The notes beneath the pieces are model-generated. The model saw nothing but the letters and a program-made list of their open reading frames with translations. It was not told the DNA's origin and searched no databases. The position numbers and the translations under genes were made by a program. Shown here in pieces: positions 9,654 to 21,568 of a stretch of DNA of 50,000 bases (its first letter is position 1; the number at the start of each line of letters is the position of its first letter). The stretch comes from Chrysomallon squamiferum (lineage: Eukaryota > Mollusca > Gastropoda > Neomphalida > Peltospiridae): positions 17,285,245 to 17,335,244 of the forward strand of contig CM022667.1 in the NCBI GenBank assembly GCA_012295275.1. The letters run 5' to 3'.

Positions 9654-10287
9654 GTATTAATTGTAACATAGCATAAAACATTCGATATGCATTTCTAAAC
9701 CTTAGTGTGACCTGTCAAGATATTTTCTCTTAAATTAAAGGTTGATTTCAATCGTTTCACAATTATTTATTTATTTTATTTTATTTTATTTCATGTTTGC
9801 TGCTAGTTGTCTTTGACACTTCGGACTGTTATAGACGGTTTGTTACTATCCAAATGTATCATACTTACATTCTTAAAGTTGACTGTTAAGACCACTTGCA
9901 ACTGTATTTCAGTCTTTTATTTCATCTCTGAATAAATAATATATGTTGGATATAAAAAGGAATATACAAAGTTATTAAGTTGATCTGAATTAAGCTGAAA
10001 CACACAGTTAATTCCCTGAATAGTTTACACTTTTCCTTAGTACCGAAATATTTAATCCAAGGATGTAAATCTAACGACAGAATCTAAAGAGAAATTATAT
10101 ATATGAACTTCACAGTAGCAGTGTAACTTTTCGCAAAAATGCAAATATTTGGGAGATAACTCCTGCTCCCTTGTTAAAATTACTGTCCACGACTAAAAGA
10201 GAGCTGTCATATTTCCTGTTGACGCTACTCATGCTGTGTCGCTTTGGTAGGTCTGGAACGATTTTCCATTATTTTGTATCCGTCGAG

Positions 10288-10298
10288 TGGCAGTTCTC
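10288..10298 (+). repeat. Dispersed core TGGCARTYCTC, site 2
   Basis: Reads TGGCAGTTCTC in the context TCCGTCGAGTGGCAGTTCTC. Site 3 also has TCCGTCG just upstream. Confidence 0.6.
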
Positions 10299-10902
10299 CT
10301 TAGAGCATAAATTTTATATCGTCTCAATCTGAACGCTGTAAGAAATATTGTAGTAAATGATAGAATGCAGTCTTTTGTTGACATATTTTTTAATAGTTGT
10401 ACATATGGTACAACTGGTCTGATACAATCCAGGAATCATCCTGTACTTGTAAAATTTGTTCATGGCAATAACATTATTTACGGCCATTGTATATGTGACT
10501 TTAGTTTTATACATTAAACAGAGCAAACTGATATTTAACACTGAATAGCTGAATTTATTTTAATTTGAGATTGTTACATACATCTTCATCAGACTGCGAA
10601 TAGTCGATGCTACTTTTCAATACTTCAGTAACATGCTAATCAGGACAAGATTATTATTTTTGATCAAAACAACAGAATCGTTGTATTTATTCCGAACATA
10701 TTTAAAAATTCCGGTACACGGTAAATCATAAAAACGAGGAAAACAAAACCTTTAATGTTTTATTTATTTATTTATTTATTTATTTATATATATAATTATT
10801 GTTATTGGGGTTTTTTCCGTGACAAAAACATAAAGAAATAAATAAAATACAAAACTAGCAATAATAAACTGGCGTACAACTATTATTTCCGTCGTCGTTG
10901 GG

Positions 10903-10913
10903 TGGCAGTCCTC
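10903..10913 (+). repeat. Dispersed core TGGCARTYCTC, site 3
   Basis: Reads TGGCAGTCCTC in the context GTTGGGTGGCAGTCCTCCTC, about 600 bases from site 2 and in the same orientation. Confidence 0.6.
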
Positions 10914-12130
10914 CTCTCTCATATGTACAGACCCAGAATTTCTTGTTGTTATTAAATGATCTAAGGCTATTTCTGAGTCATCCGTCAAGGAATTTGTATC
11001 TTAATCTAGACAATTATTTCATACAGAAATAATCAAATAACCAGTTTTTTGAGTCAAATTCGGTATAAAAAACTGAAAGAATAATGTTATTTTGTTTCCG
11101 ATGTACTGAACAGTACTGTTATTCAGGTTGATATAGTCTGCACGCGAAATATTCCTGTTTCTTTGATCCTTTCTTTCGCTGATATTTTGTTTATTTTCTT
11201 TTACATTTTTAAATACATGTGGCTCTTTCACCTGAATAACCGAGTTGGTTGGTAAATTGTAATAAATTTATTAATATATAATAATATATATTTTATTTAT
11301 AATTTTCTAATTAAATTAAATAAAATTACAAAAATATTTAAGAAAAGAAAAAAAACCTACTAAAATAAAAAAGTTAATAGTCATCGTACATACAGCGACT
11401 AATTTATAAAAAGTTAAGGATTAAAGAAAAGAAGAAGAAAATAAACAAGAAAGAAACTTTAAAAGTTTTAATGAATTCTTTTTTTAAATGTTTTTTTATT
11501 TTTATTTTTATTTATTTTTTTTTTATTTTTATTATTTATTTCACTCCTGAAAACATATAAATATATATATGGTAGAATAATTCCGTTTGATATGACCAAC
11601 TGTAACAAATATCCAGTATATATCTGAATTGCCAAATGTTTAGAAAACAACAAAACCTAATAGAAATTTATTAATTTTATTTTATTTTATTTTTTTTAAA
11701 TACTAATTTAGTACCTTTTCGAGAACGGAGTTATAATAACATAAGAGTTGTACAAAACATTCTCCTCTAGGAATAGATCAACAGTTGTTTTTTGTTTTTG
11801 TTTTTTGCATGTCTCTGAACAAATAGCCTAGAAGTATTTTACATTTTACATCATGTTTGATATTGTTAGCTTTCTTGCTAATCCGGCTGACGTGGAGGCG
11901 TAATCGAGTAAACAACAATCACTGACTCAAGTAAAACGCTCCACTTTTAAACAGGAGGATAAAATGTGATTTTGTGAATTCAACGATTTCAGTCGTCTTT
12001 GTAATTACAAAGCTCTGTTAACTGTCATAATACTTAAAACTGGAAAATTAGGAAATTACAGTTGAACCTCAGTCTTCGAGTACAAGTTCAAGGAATGTTA
12101 ATGTTTTATGTTATTTTTGTTTGTTCTTTT

Positions 12131-12176
12131 TCTTTCTTTTTTTTTTTTTTTTTTTTTTTCTTTTTTTTTTTTTTTT
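12131..12176. repeat. Poly-T tract joined to a repeat end
   Basis: Nearly pure T with a single C. It abuts TTAACGACACCCCAG directly, resembling a tailed element end. Confidence 0.85.
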
Positions 12177-12220
12177 TAACGACACCCCAGCACAAAAAAT
12201 AAAGTTGGCTATTGGGTGTC
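12177..12220 (+). repeat. TTTAACGACACCCC repeat with internal foldback
   Basis: Best copy of this short family in the window. GACACCC at 12181-12187 is the reverse complement of GGGTGTC at 12214-12220, so the 40-base segment can fold into a hairpin with a 26-base loop. It is followed by (AAAT)n at about 12233-12262. Confidence 0.6.
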
Positions 12221-12466
12221 ATTCAAGTGTAAAAATAAATAAATTAATAAATAAATAAATAAAGCATTTATTCTATACAAGCAACAAAATAAAGATCAAA
12301 ATAGCATTGATAAAGATTGACAGATGACAGTAACAAATTACTTTTATTAATTTTTAGATTTAGTTTTTGTTATTTTGTATTAATTATGTACGTGTGTGAT
12401 ATTTATTTTAATTCAGTTTCTATTCTGTATAATAAAACTACAAAACTGCCGTTCCTTCCGTGAAAT

Positions 12467-12501
12467 ACATACATACATACATACATATATACATACATAC
12501 A

Positions 12502-12537
<36 letters not shown>

Positions 12538-12541
12538 TATA
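12467..12541. repeat. (ATAC)n then (TA)n microsatellite
   Basis: About fifteen ATAC units with one ATAT interruption, ending in TA units. Confidence 0.95.
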
Positions 12542-12606
12542 TGTCGTGGGGCAACACGACAGTTACGACATTAAGACTTATTTCTCATAAAAATGGATCT
12601 GTAGAG

Positions 12607-12876
12607 ATGGGGTACGGAAAAAATAGCACTGTACATTGTAAAACAAAACCAAGTGGCTGAGTGATGCTCTATATTAAAATACACGTATGTAACAATACTG
12701 CATGAATAAACTGTATTTTCAAAAATACTTTTAAAGAGTTTTTTAAAGTAACTATGCAGAAAAAATAAATAAGGTGCCATTTTTTCCAAATCTGCACAGT
12801 GCCATTTTATTTCTGGATGCCATTTTTTCCGATGCCATTATTTCCTGTGCCATTTTTTGCAGTGCCAATGTTTCCT
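12607..12876 (+). mobile_element. MITE-like element family X, copy 1
   Basis: The left end reads ATGGGGTACGGAAAAAATAG. The body near 12678 reads ACACGTATGTAACAATACTG, then GCATGAATAAA, an A/T tract, and AAAAAATAAATAAGG. The right part is an array of six units: the first is 25 bases with CCAAATCTGCACA, then 18, then four of 15 bases like RTGCCATTTTTTCCG. The left end GGAAAAAATAGCACTG is the reverse complement of a diverged array unit, giving inverted ends. The body matches copy 2 over about 110 bases and copy 3 in reverse. It carries no transposase, so if mobile it is non-autonomous. Confidence 0.65.
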
Positions 12877-13199
12877 ACAACAGTAGAGATAATGTTCAAA
12901 ATAATCTTCGTTATTTTATTTTAATTTTTTTCACATTTTATAACCACACGTAAATAAAGCAGGCAATTGTGATATAACATTAATACCATGTACAGCATTT
13001 TTATTTTTATATCCCTTTTTTATTTCACTTTTTTCTTCGTTTCTTTTTTTTTTTTTTTTTTTGGCTGAGATATAAAAAAAGAATATTAAAAGAAAAATAT
13101 CACCCTAACAGGTGATCCCCCAGTACTAACAAAAAAGATAGATATTTTCGATGAAAGACCGTGAAAATTATATTGGCGTTCTGACAAATTGTTACATGC
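12877..13199. other. AT-rich spacer, no gene seen
   Basis: Contains a poly-T tract at about 13043-13062. Nothing else recognised. Confidence 0.5.
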
Positions 13200-13700
13200 A
13201 GTTTTAATGTTTACACGACTTCAAAGTTGGGCTGTTTGACGGGTAAATGAGGAGGGTACACCTCTTTCATTGGCGATATTATTTGCTTTTATCTACAGTA
13301 CCACTCTTCAAATTAGCCATAACCTCTTTATCGTCGCATTTAGTGAGGAAACTGAACCGATTTGAAGAAAATACAGGGGTTATTAGAGCCATCTTTAAAG
13401 CCAGTGCAGCCGCGTTAAAATGAATCGTTCGTATAAACGGGACCACGGGTAAGGAATATATTTCTTTGAAGTCTCCGCACGCGCAGTGAAATAGTTGCAC
13501 CTTGCGCGAGGCGTTCAGCCCCTCGCGAGATCTGCACGTGAGGTCAAAGGGTAATAAACATCGTGAAAGCCCAGAAAGGTAGTTGAAATTAAGCAGATGC
13601 AACAGGCGAAAATTAGAGCCGTGTTCTGGTAAACAGTTTGAACACCAGGGAAGTGACGGCAAAAATAAACGTGTGACCATTTTAGTCTTCAGGCCAGACT
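13200..13700. other. Unique GC-richer island, candidate regulatory DNA
   Basis: Clearly less AT-rich than its surroundings and free of microsatellites. It holds an inverted repeat CGCGAGG (13505-13511) / CCTCGCG (13521-13527), a CACGTG at 13535-13540, and AGGTCAAAGGGTA at 13541-13553, close to a DR1 nuclear-receptor site. A 133-codon minus-strand open frame crosses it (13279-13680); I see no domain in it, and it could be chance or an unrecognised exon. Confidence 0.4.
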
Positions 13701-14301
13701 GACTTTGGGCTGGGGCATTAACGTTTGAATAGTGTTTATAATTATTAAGTAGTCTGTCAGATTATGTTTATGCCGAAATATATTGCAATATTTAATGTTT
13801 TAATAGCTCCACACATTTTTTATTACCTAATTTAAAGTCATAAATAAATAATAAAAATAAATAATTGTCATTTTTCTGAAATTAGGCTATTAGTGTGATT
13901 TGTCACATTATCGATACAACTTGCGCTGAAACTGGGAAGTCAGACGTCAGTCAGTAACTGTGTGATTATATTATTCATTTTCTACTGGAAGGCGCATAGA
14001 AAACAACCCTTAAAAAACTGAGAAATGGTTACAGCATTACAGCAGCGGGTTTTCTCTTTCCGCAGTAAGACTTAATCGCGACTTATATGGAGAATCTGAG
14101 CACAACGTCAATAGTCAAAAAATGTCAACCGTTGAGGAAACTTGATGAACGTAGTCATAAATAATAAGAACCGTCTTCAAAGAGTTATATTTCTAATCTC
14201 TTAAAGACATAACAGTAAATATTCTGCTATTGTGAGGAGTGGATACATAGACTGTATTTTACAGGGGCTGTCATTCAGTCACGGAAATAACCTGTATTTC
14301 T
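13701..14301. other. Unique AT-rich sequence, no gene seen
   Basis: Non-repetitive, with no recognised protein or RNA gene. Confidence 0.45.
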
Positions 14302-14510
14302 AATGGGTGTAGGAAATTATGGCACTCGAAGAAAATGGCACCCAGAAGATATGGCATGTTTCAAATTTGGAAAAAATGGTACCCTCTTTATTTTTTCTGT
14401 GTAGATGCTTAAATAAAAAAAAAAATTAAAATTAAAATTACTTTTGAAAATAGAATTTATTCATGCAGTATTACTACATACATGGCACTGTGCAGATTTG
14501 GAAAAATTTT
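14302..14510 (-). mobile_element. MITE-like element family X, copy 3 (inverted)
   Basis: In the plus direction it starts AATGGGTGTAGGAAATTATG, matching the ATGGGGTACGGAAAA terminus of copy 1. Array units follow in reverse: two of about 16 bases, then the 25-base unit with CCAAATTTG. The A/T tract and the conserved body (reverse of GCATGAATAAA) end near 14480. Beyond the body, a stretch matching the reverse of CCAAATCTGCACAGTGCCAT extends to 14510, so this copy has array sequence on both sides of the body. Identity is lower than between copies 1 and 2. Confidence 0.6.
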
Positions 14511-14651
14511 TAATTGTTTATTGACATTTAGTTATTGGTAGTAGTTAAAGTCCTGTTTACAGTGCATGAATAATATCTGAGATAATGATTTAATGTCAGA
14601 TGTTCATAATTAAATAGTCAAAACAAAATGTAAACCAAAACCAACCCCCAT

Positions 14652-14795
14652 ATATATATAAATGTGTGTATATATATATATATATACACACACACACATT
14701 TATAGAGGCATATGTGTGTGTGTGTGAATGTATATATATATATATATATTTACGTACGTGTATGTGTATGTGTGTGTATCTGTATATGTGTATGG
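14652..14795. repeat. Compound (TA)n / (CA)n / (TG)n microsatellite
   Basis: Alternating purine-pyrimidine stretches of TA, CA and TG units, many with TGTATG variants. Confidence 0.95.
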
Positions 14796-15101
14796 GGTTT
14801 TATTGTTGTTTTTTCTTTATAAGATATACAAAACAATTAGGCTTCATTTTATAAGTTTTCCCAAAACAGCATTTTGGTATACTGGTTAATAAAATATGTC
14901 TTTAGTTAATTCTAAACTGACATTACCAACTGACGTTTTAATACCTACGTTGAAAATATCAAAATTATATCTTGCGACTATGCAAAATGATAATTATATA
15001 TTTATAAATATAAAACAATACAATATAACAACATTTTTTGAAAATATATATCTTGGTATGTTTGTGTATTTGTATGTGTATATGTGTAATATTAAACTCT
15101 G

Positions 15102-15324
15102 ATATATTACTGTACTTTGTTAAGCTATATATTAATATACACGTATGTAACAATACTGCATGAATAAAGTTTATTTTCAAAAATACTTTTAAGTTTTTTT
15201 TATTTTTATAGCAACTATACAGAAAAAATAAATAAGGTGCCGTTTTTTCCGGGTGCCATTTTTTCCGTTGCCATTTTTTCCGGTGCCATTTTTTCCTATA
15301 ACCGACTTTTTTAACGTACCCCAT
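15102..15324 (+). mobile_element. MITE-like element family X, copy 2
   Basis: It shares the body of copy 1 from the ATACACGTATGTAACAATAC segment near 15136 through AAAAAATAAATAAGGTGCC. The array holds four units of 15-16 bases. The right end reads TAACGTACCCCAT, the reverse complement of the ATGGGGTAC left end of copy 1. It lies about 600 bases from the inverted copy 3. The minus-strand open frame here (peptide repeat KKWHR, KKWQR, KKWHP) results from the unit length being a multiple of three. Confidence 0.65.
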
Positions 15325-15351
15325 TTATTACGATGTCATGTAGTGGCTGCT

Positions 15352-15560
15352 GTGTGCGTGTGTGTGTGTGTGTGTTTGTGTGTGTGTTTGTGTGTGTGTG
15401 CGTGTGTGTATGTGTGTGTATGTGTGTGTGCATGTGTCTGTGTGCATGTGTGTGTGTCTGTGTCTGTGTCTGTGTGTTTGTGTGTGTGTGCGTGTGTGTG
15501 TGTGTGCATGTGTGTGTATGTGTGTGTGCATGTGTGTGTGCATGTGTGTGTGTGCGTGCT
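15352..15560. repeat. Long (TG)n microsatellite with TA, CA and TC interruptions
   Basis: About 200 bases of TG units with scattered variants. Open frames here on both strands are artefacts of the repeat. Confidence 0.98.
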
Positions 15561-17046
15561 AATAATAAAAAATGTATAATCGTTTTGAAAACTATGACAG
15601 TTCAGTTGTCACATTCAGTTATTTGATAATGAACCATGTTTCGAAGGTTCATGTTTAATGAACCTCTTTTAAAAGAAAATGCAATAATAATAACAAACAA
15701 AAAATATTCGCTTTTAAAGTACATTTAACATATGCTATTATTTGTTTTTACTAAATATACTTTAATAGTAATAATCATTTATTCATCGATATTCGACTAC
15801 GTGTTAAAACTATCAAAATTAATTTCATAATATAGTTCATTATTTCATTTAGACTGGTCACGTCATTTCATTAATTTTGCATTATAATGACTCTATTTTT
15901 CAACACATTCTTGTTATTTGCAATACATTTAAAATACAGGCTCGTGCGAGCATCCATCAGACATACCATTGTATGTTTAAACTGTCAACTTTAATCAAAG
16001 TCTCCATGATATATTTTCAGAAAACAAAGTAAAAAGAAGGGAATATCGAGAAAATAAATACAAAAAAAGAAAGATAGGTGGCATGCAAGTAGAAATGCCT
16101 TTCCTCTGAAATTTGGAGATAGCCATTCCCACCAACCATTACATTAAATTATTACGTATCAGGCCATCTTGGTATGTCGAAGCGTTGGTCTATCTCTTGT
16201 TTTCTCAAGAGGACTGCCACCCAGATTGAAAAACTACAACACAAGTCTCGTATATGAAAGAGAAAGAAAAAGAAAATTCCAGTGGAGTGAAAAAAAAATA
16301 ACGACAACATCATTGCAGTTAGTTATAATATGTTAGCCTATCACTGCCACCACGTTATCACAAAACACACGAAATTATCTTCCGTCTTTGCTCGTAAAAG
16401 CTATAAAAGTGTCGTTAAAAAATACGAAATATGTGAACCTTAGAAGTAGCTTGCATGCGAAAAACTCGATAGCGGCAGTATCTCAGTTACGCTAGAAGAA
16501 AGACGGAGGAGAAAATGACAGAGATTTCCATCACACTGTTTTCTTGACAAATTGCTCACCATGAGGTAAAGAGGCAAATAAGGCGGCGGTGATGCTGGTT
16601 ATAAATGTCCATATCTCTTTTTTATTTCCTTATCTGTAGGAATTTTCACACAGACAGATGTGCTTTTTTTTTTTTTTTTTGGGTATTATTATTCAACACA
16701 TTTTTTTTTTTCCTCTGATGACAACTAAGTCGTAAATAAAGAATATAAACAAGAGATACACAAAAGAAAGAATTTAGAAAGAGAAAAATAAAAAGAACAT
16801 TTCTTTCAAATGCAGATGAATGCAGCAGGTTGGCCTGAATGTTTCTAGAATTATCTTAAATAGGCCGGTTTCAGACACGTCTGCGGGACCGGTAGATAAA
16901 GGCGTCGTGAGATGTTTTCCTGAACCTTATACAATTTATTTAAAATATATTTTCTGTTACTTAACCGTCAGGTTTTTTATATCTTCACTATTACATTACA
17001 TTATTTAGTTATTAGTAGTCGTAGCAAATTGTTTTACGCATACGCT
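15561..17046. other. AT-rich intergenic DNA, no gene seen
   Basis: Includes a minus-strand TGGCARTYCTC core at 16209-16219, a poly-T at about 16663-16680, and a 62-codon open frame at 16820-17008 with no recognisable domain. A mildly GC-richer patch lies at about 16440-16620. Confidence 0.5.
16209..16219 (-). repeat. Dispersed core TGGCARTYCTC, site 4
   Basis: Plus strand reads GAGGACTGCCACCC; the minus strand gives GGGTGGCAGTCCTC, the same 14 bases as site 3. Confidence 0.6.
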
Positions 17047-17047
17047 T

Positions 17048-18290
<1,243 letters not shown>

Positions 18291-18292
18291 TA

Positions 18293-18342
<50 letters not shown>
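18293..18342. repeat. (AAT)n microsatellite
   Basis: About sixteen perfect units directly preceding the palindrome's left arm. Confidence 0.95.
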
Positions 18343-18379
18343 GTTTTTGTTGACGAGGAATCAGTATGACTTGCTGTAA

Positions 18380-18415
<36 letters not shown>

Positions 18416-18450
18416 TAATAATAATATTATTATTAATAATAATAATAATA

Positions 18451-18492
<42 letters not shown>

Positions 18493-18527
18493 AGCAAGCC
18501 ATACTGATTCCTCATCAACACAAACTT
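18341..18527. repeat. 187-bp palindrome with microsatellite loop
   Basis: The left arm (18341-18377) begins AAGTTTTTGTTGACGAGG and ends CTTGCTGT. The right arm (18491-18527) begins ACAGCAAGCC and ends CAACACAAACTT. The 37-base arms are reverse complements with three mismatches. Between them lies an (AAT)n block followed by an (ATT)n block, which are also mutually complementary, so nearly the whole segment can form one hairpin. No coding potential. It resembles a foldback element or a palindromic repair product. Confidence 0.9.
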
Positions 18528-19042
<515 letters not shown>

Positions 19043-19079
19043 GCGACAGATTGTTTGTGTCTGAGTGTCACTACAAGAT

Positions 19080-19733
19080 GGAGGATAAATAAAATAGAGT
19101 AATTGTGCGAATCGGCCCGAAACAGCAGTCATGTTTTCGAATTCACACCATGTCGACTTTTATAGTCCACACTGGTTGTTTGGTAACCAGTGCAACGAGA
19201 AACACGTGTCGGTTCATTCCTTGCTGAAATAAAAACACGAGAAAAAAGAGACAAAGAAAAAATAAAATAAATAACAAAGTGGGTTGTGGTGATGTAAAAT
19301 AAAACCCAGACTATATGTTCTTACCTGTTAATTTCATTTCATTTATTAAATTTTTTATTTATTTATTTATTTATTTATATTTTAATTAAATGACAAACCA
19401 CAACTGGCGGAAAACTCGTCTCTGCACTGACACGTGCATTGACATGGAAAGAAGCGCGCGTGCGCAAAAGCAGAGGTCGACGCGCCCAAGTTAATGATTC
19501 TCTTTGAAGGCAAACGAGGAGATGATGTGTTCGTGACAACCAGTATGATATATTCCTCACGTACTGGCTCGGTGATTTCCGCCGACCGATCCCTGCCACC
19601 TTGTTTGGGAACATTTCAAATGGCTAGAGTTCGACAAGCTGTCAGCAAGCTGAAGACAAACTTCGTCAAAACTTTGAGTGAAGTTCTCCAGGCCTTAGAG
19701 GCGGCATCTTGGATAAGAACCAACTGTCTGTGC

Positions 19734-19735
<2 letters not shown>
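19080..19735. other. Unique GC-richer island, candidate regulatory DNA or exon
   Basis: Contains CACGTG at 19204-19209 and 19431-19436 and a GCGCGCGTGCGC stretch near 19454. A plus-strand open stretch at 19494-19735 encodes an amphipathic-looking segment (RVRQAVSKLKTNF, then LSEVLQALEAASW) that I cannot assign to a family. It runs into an ATT microsatellite with no visible splice donor that I trust. A simple (TTTA)n tract interrupts the island at 19352-19380. Confidence 0.35.
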
Positions 19736-19778
<43 letters not shown>

Positions 19779-19806
19779 TTTTTTATTATTATTATTATTA
19801 TTTTTT

Positions 19807-19848
<42 letters not shown>

Positions 19849-19866
19849 TTTATTAATTAATTAATT
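19736..19866. repeat. (ATT)n microsatellite with T-run interruptions
   Basis: Three ATT blocks separated by two poly-T runs, ending in TTAA units. Confidence 0.97.
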
Positions 19867-20242
19867 CATTAATTAATGTATTTTTTATTTATGTTTTAAT
19901 TATTATTTTTTCCTCTCAAGATATTATAAATGAAGACAAAGCTGTAAGATCTAAAATAATGTGTACTGTGTACAAAAATGTTATAATCGCAATAGCAGTA
20001 GTATTAAAGCAAAGCTGAATTTTAGAATGAGTGGTGAATCTCAACACAGAAATGATATCAGTGGTATTATACTTGAGCAAGATAGCCTTATTACCAATGA
20101 ACTGTTTCAGAATTGAATAAATTAAATAATTTTAAGGAAAAGAAAAAAAAAGAAATTAACAACGTTGTAGAATTAATAGTAGGGATTGTAATAGATTTCT
20201 TTTAATGTTTTGTTATTTTTTCTCTTAATTTATTTTATATAG
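19867..20242. other. AT-rich spacer, no gene seen
   Basis: Nothing recognised. Confidence 0.45.
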
Positions 20243-20328
20243 ATAGATACATACATACATACATACATACATGCGTACGTACATACATACATACATACAT
20301 AGATAGATAGATATTAAGCTGAAATGTT

Positions 20329-20362
<34 letters not shown>
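20243..20362. repeat. (ATAC)n, (GATA)n and (TA)n microsatellites
   Basis: ATAC units with a GCGTACGT interruption near 20273, four GATA units, then after a gap of 20 bases about 14 TA units. Confidence 0.95.
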
Positions 20363-20364
<2 letters not shown>

Positions 20365-20499
20365 AATATTTGTAAACACAATCATCTTAATATCAAAACA
20401 ATTGTTTTCTTAATTTCTACAAGCTGTTCATTCCATCCTTTTGTTTCATTTTCATCATAAAAGTTTATAAAATTATTTTTCACTACTGATCCCCAGTTC

Positions 20500-20900
20500 A
20501 CTGGTTATTAAATAAATCTCGGTTACACCTCTCACGTTTAAACGGCGTCTATTGACGTTATGCACCAACACGTGAAACATGCTTTGCCAATATGGCGAGC
20601 ATGTCAGTGGGTTTTTCTGTTATTTCACGTGTCGATTCTTTGAAGAAAAAAAACAACACTGCACATGTTTCTTCGCTGAATCCAATTTATTGTTCATATA
20701 TATTATTGCGATACTGCCTCACACAATTATGCCACCGTCGTTAATAGCTTGATGTTACCCCGCCATATGCGCGTCCTCATAGGCTTTTCGCTCATGGGTC
20801 CTATTATCGCATCCCTCCCTTCCTTCTGGGAGCAGCTCACTGTAACGTAACAATGTACAGGTGTAGAAGTTATGATGAGGATGGCTTCTTTTCTTTCTTC
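20500..20900. other. Unique GC-richer island, candidate regulatory DNA
   Basis: CACGTG sites at 20569-20574 and 20626-20631 flank an imperfect inverted repeat at 20577-20604 (ACATGCT near one end, AGCATGT at the other, around GCCAATATGGC). The centre resembles a YY1-type ATGGCG core. No protein recognised. Confidence 0.4.
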
Positions 20901-21317
20901 CTTTCATTCAAAAAGAAAAAAAAAAAAAAGTAAAGAAAAAACGAAAGAAAAATGGATCCTCCAAGAACGTTCCGAATATTCCAATGTGCTTCTTGTTTTC
21001 TCTATAACACCATACACACACAGAACGCACTAACTTTATCTTTCCTCAATAAAAACCAGTTTATAGAAATATGTTTTTCGTTTGCACGGGCATTCTTCAT
21101 TTGACCAATGATAACCGCTGTTGTTTTCTTAACAAAAATCAAACCATATCGAATATGTGCATGAAGAATTTCTGCTTTTTAAAAAAAATCTTTTTCTGAT
21201 TTGATGTGGCTGGAGTTTATTCCTGTTAGAAAAATAGAATGTAACATGTTATGGTGGGATATATAGGACGGGTAATGGTGATAATGAAGTTATCCCCATC
21301 CAGTTTATTGCTGATCC
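20901..21317. other. AT-rich spacer, no gene seen
   Basis: Short A tracts near 20908-20940; otherwise unique. Confidence 0.45.
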
Positions 21318-21319
21318 CT

Positions 21320-21369
<50 letters not shown>

Positions 21370-21527
21370 GTGTGTGTGTCTGTGTGTGTGAGTGTGTGTG
21401 TGTGTGTGTGTAAGTGTGTGTGTGTGAGTGTATTGGTGTGTGTTTGTGTGTGTTTGTGTGTGTGTTTGTGTGTATTTGTTTGTGTGTGTGTGTGTGTTTT
21501 GTGTGTTTGTTTGTGTGTGTGTGTGTA
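21318..21527. repeat. Long (GT)n microsatellite
   Basis: About 200 bases of GT units with TAAG, TTTG and ATTG interruptions. The minus-strand Thr/His-rich frames are artefacts. Confidence 0.98.
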
Positions 21528-21550
21528 ATTCACTCAACTAATAAGTTGTG

Positions 21551-21568
21551 TTGGGGTGTCGTTAAAAA
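21551..21568 (-). repeat. TTTAACGACACCCC repeat end, truncated
   Basis: Reads TTGGGGTGTCGTTAAAAAAA, then an A/C-rich tail. It sits immediately after the GT array. Confidence 0.5.

Larger units (their letters stand above)
9654..12120. other. AT-rich intergenic DNA, no gene seen
   Basis: Holds two copies of the TGGCARTYCTC core (10288 and 10903), a (TTTA)n then (TA)n tract at about 10757-10796, a short hairpin with ATTATTTC/GAAATAAT arms at 11013-11033, and AT-rich low complexity at 11270-11550. The short open frames (10314-10541, 10776-10988, 11019-11231, 11468-11653) lack recognisable motifs. Confidence 0.5.

Noticed and set aside
13279-13680. 133-codon minus-strand open frame as a gene
   Set aside because: No domain, signal peptide or family match that I can see. 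The island is better described by its motif content; a transcript search would be needed to reconsider.
14965-15324. 119-codon minus-strand open frame with a KKWHR/KKWQR peptide repeat
   Set aside because: The repeat comes from the 15-bp DNA minisatellite of family X, and the matching frame in copy 1 (12571-12789) keeps only what DNA homology dictates. No sign of selection on the protein.
15352-15560. Regular repeat array as a CRISPR
   Set aside because: Plain dinucleotide microsatellite in a eukaryotic genome; no spacer-repeat structure.
15253-15626. Cys/Val-rich and Thr/His-rich open frames, suggestive of cysteine-rich peptides
   Set aside because: They are translations of TG/CA microsatellite; cysteines come from TGT/TGC codons of the repeat. 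The same applies to 21226-21614.
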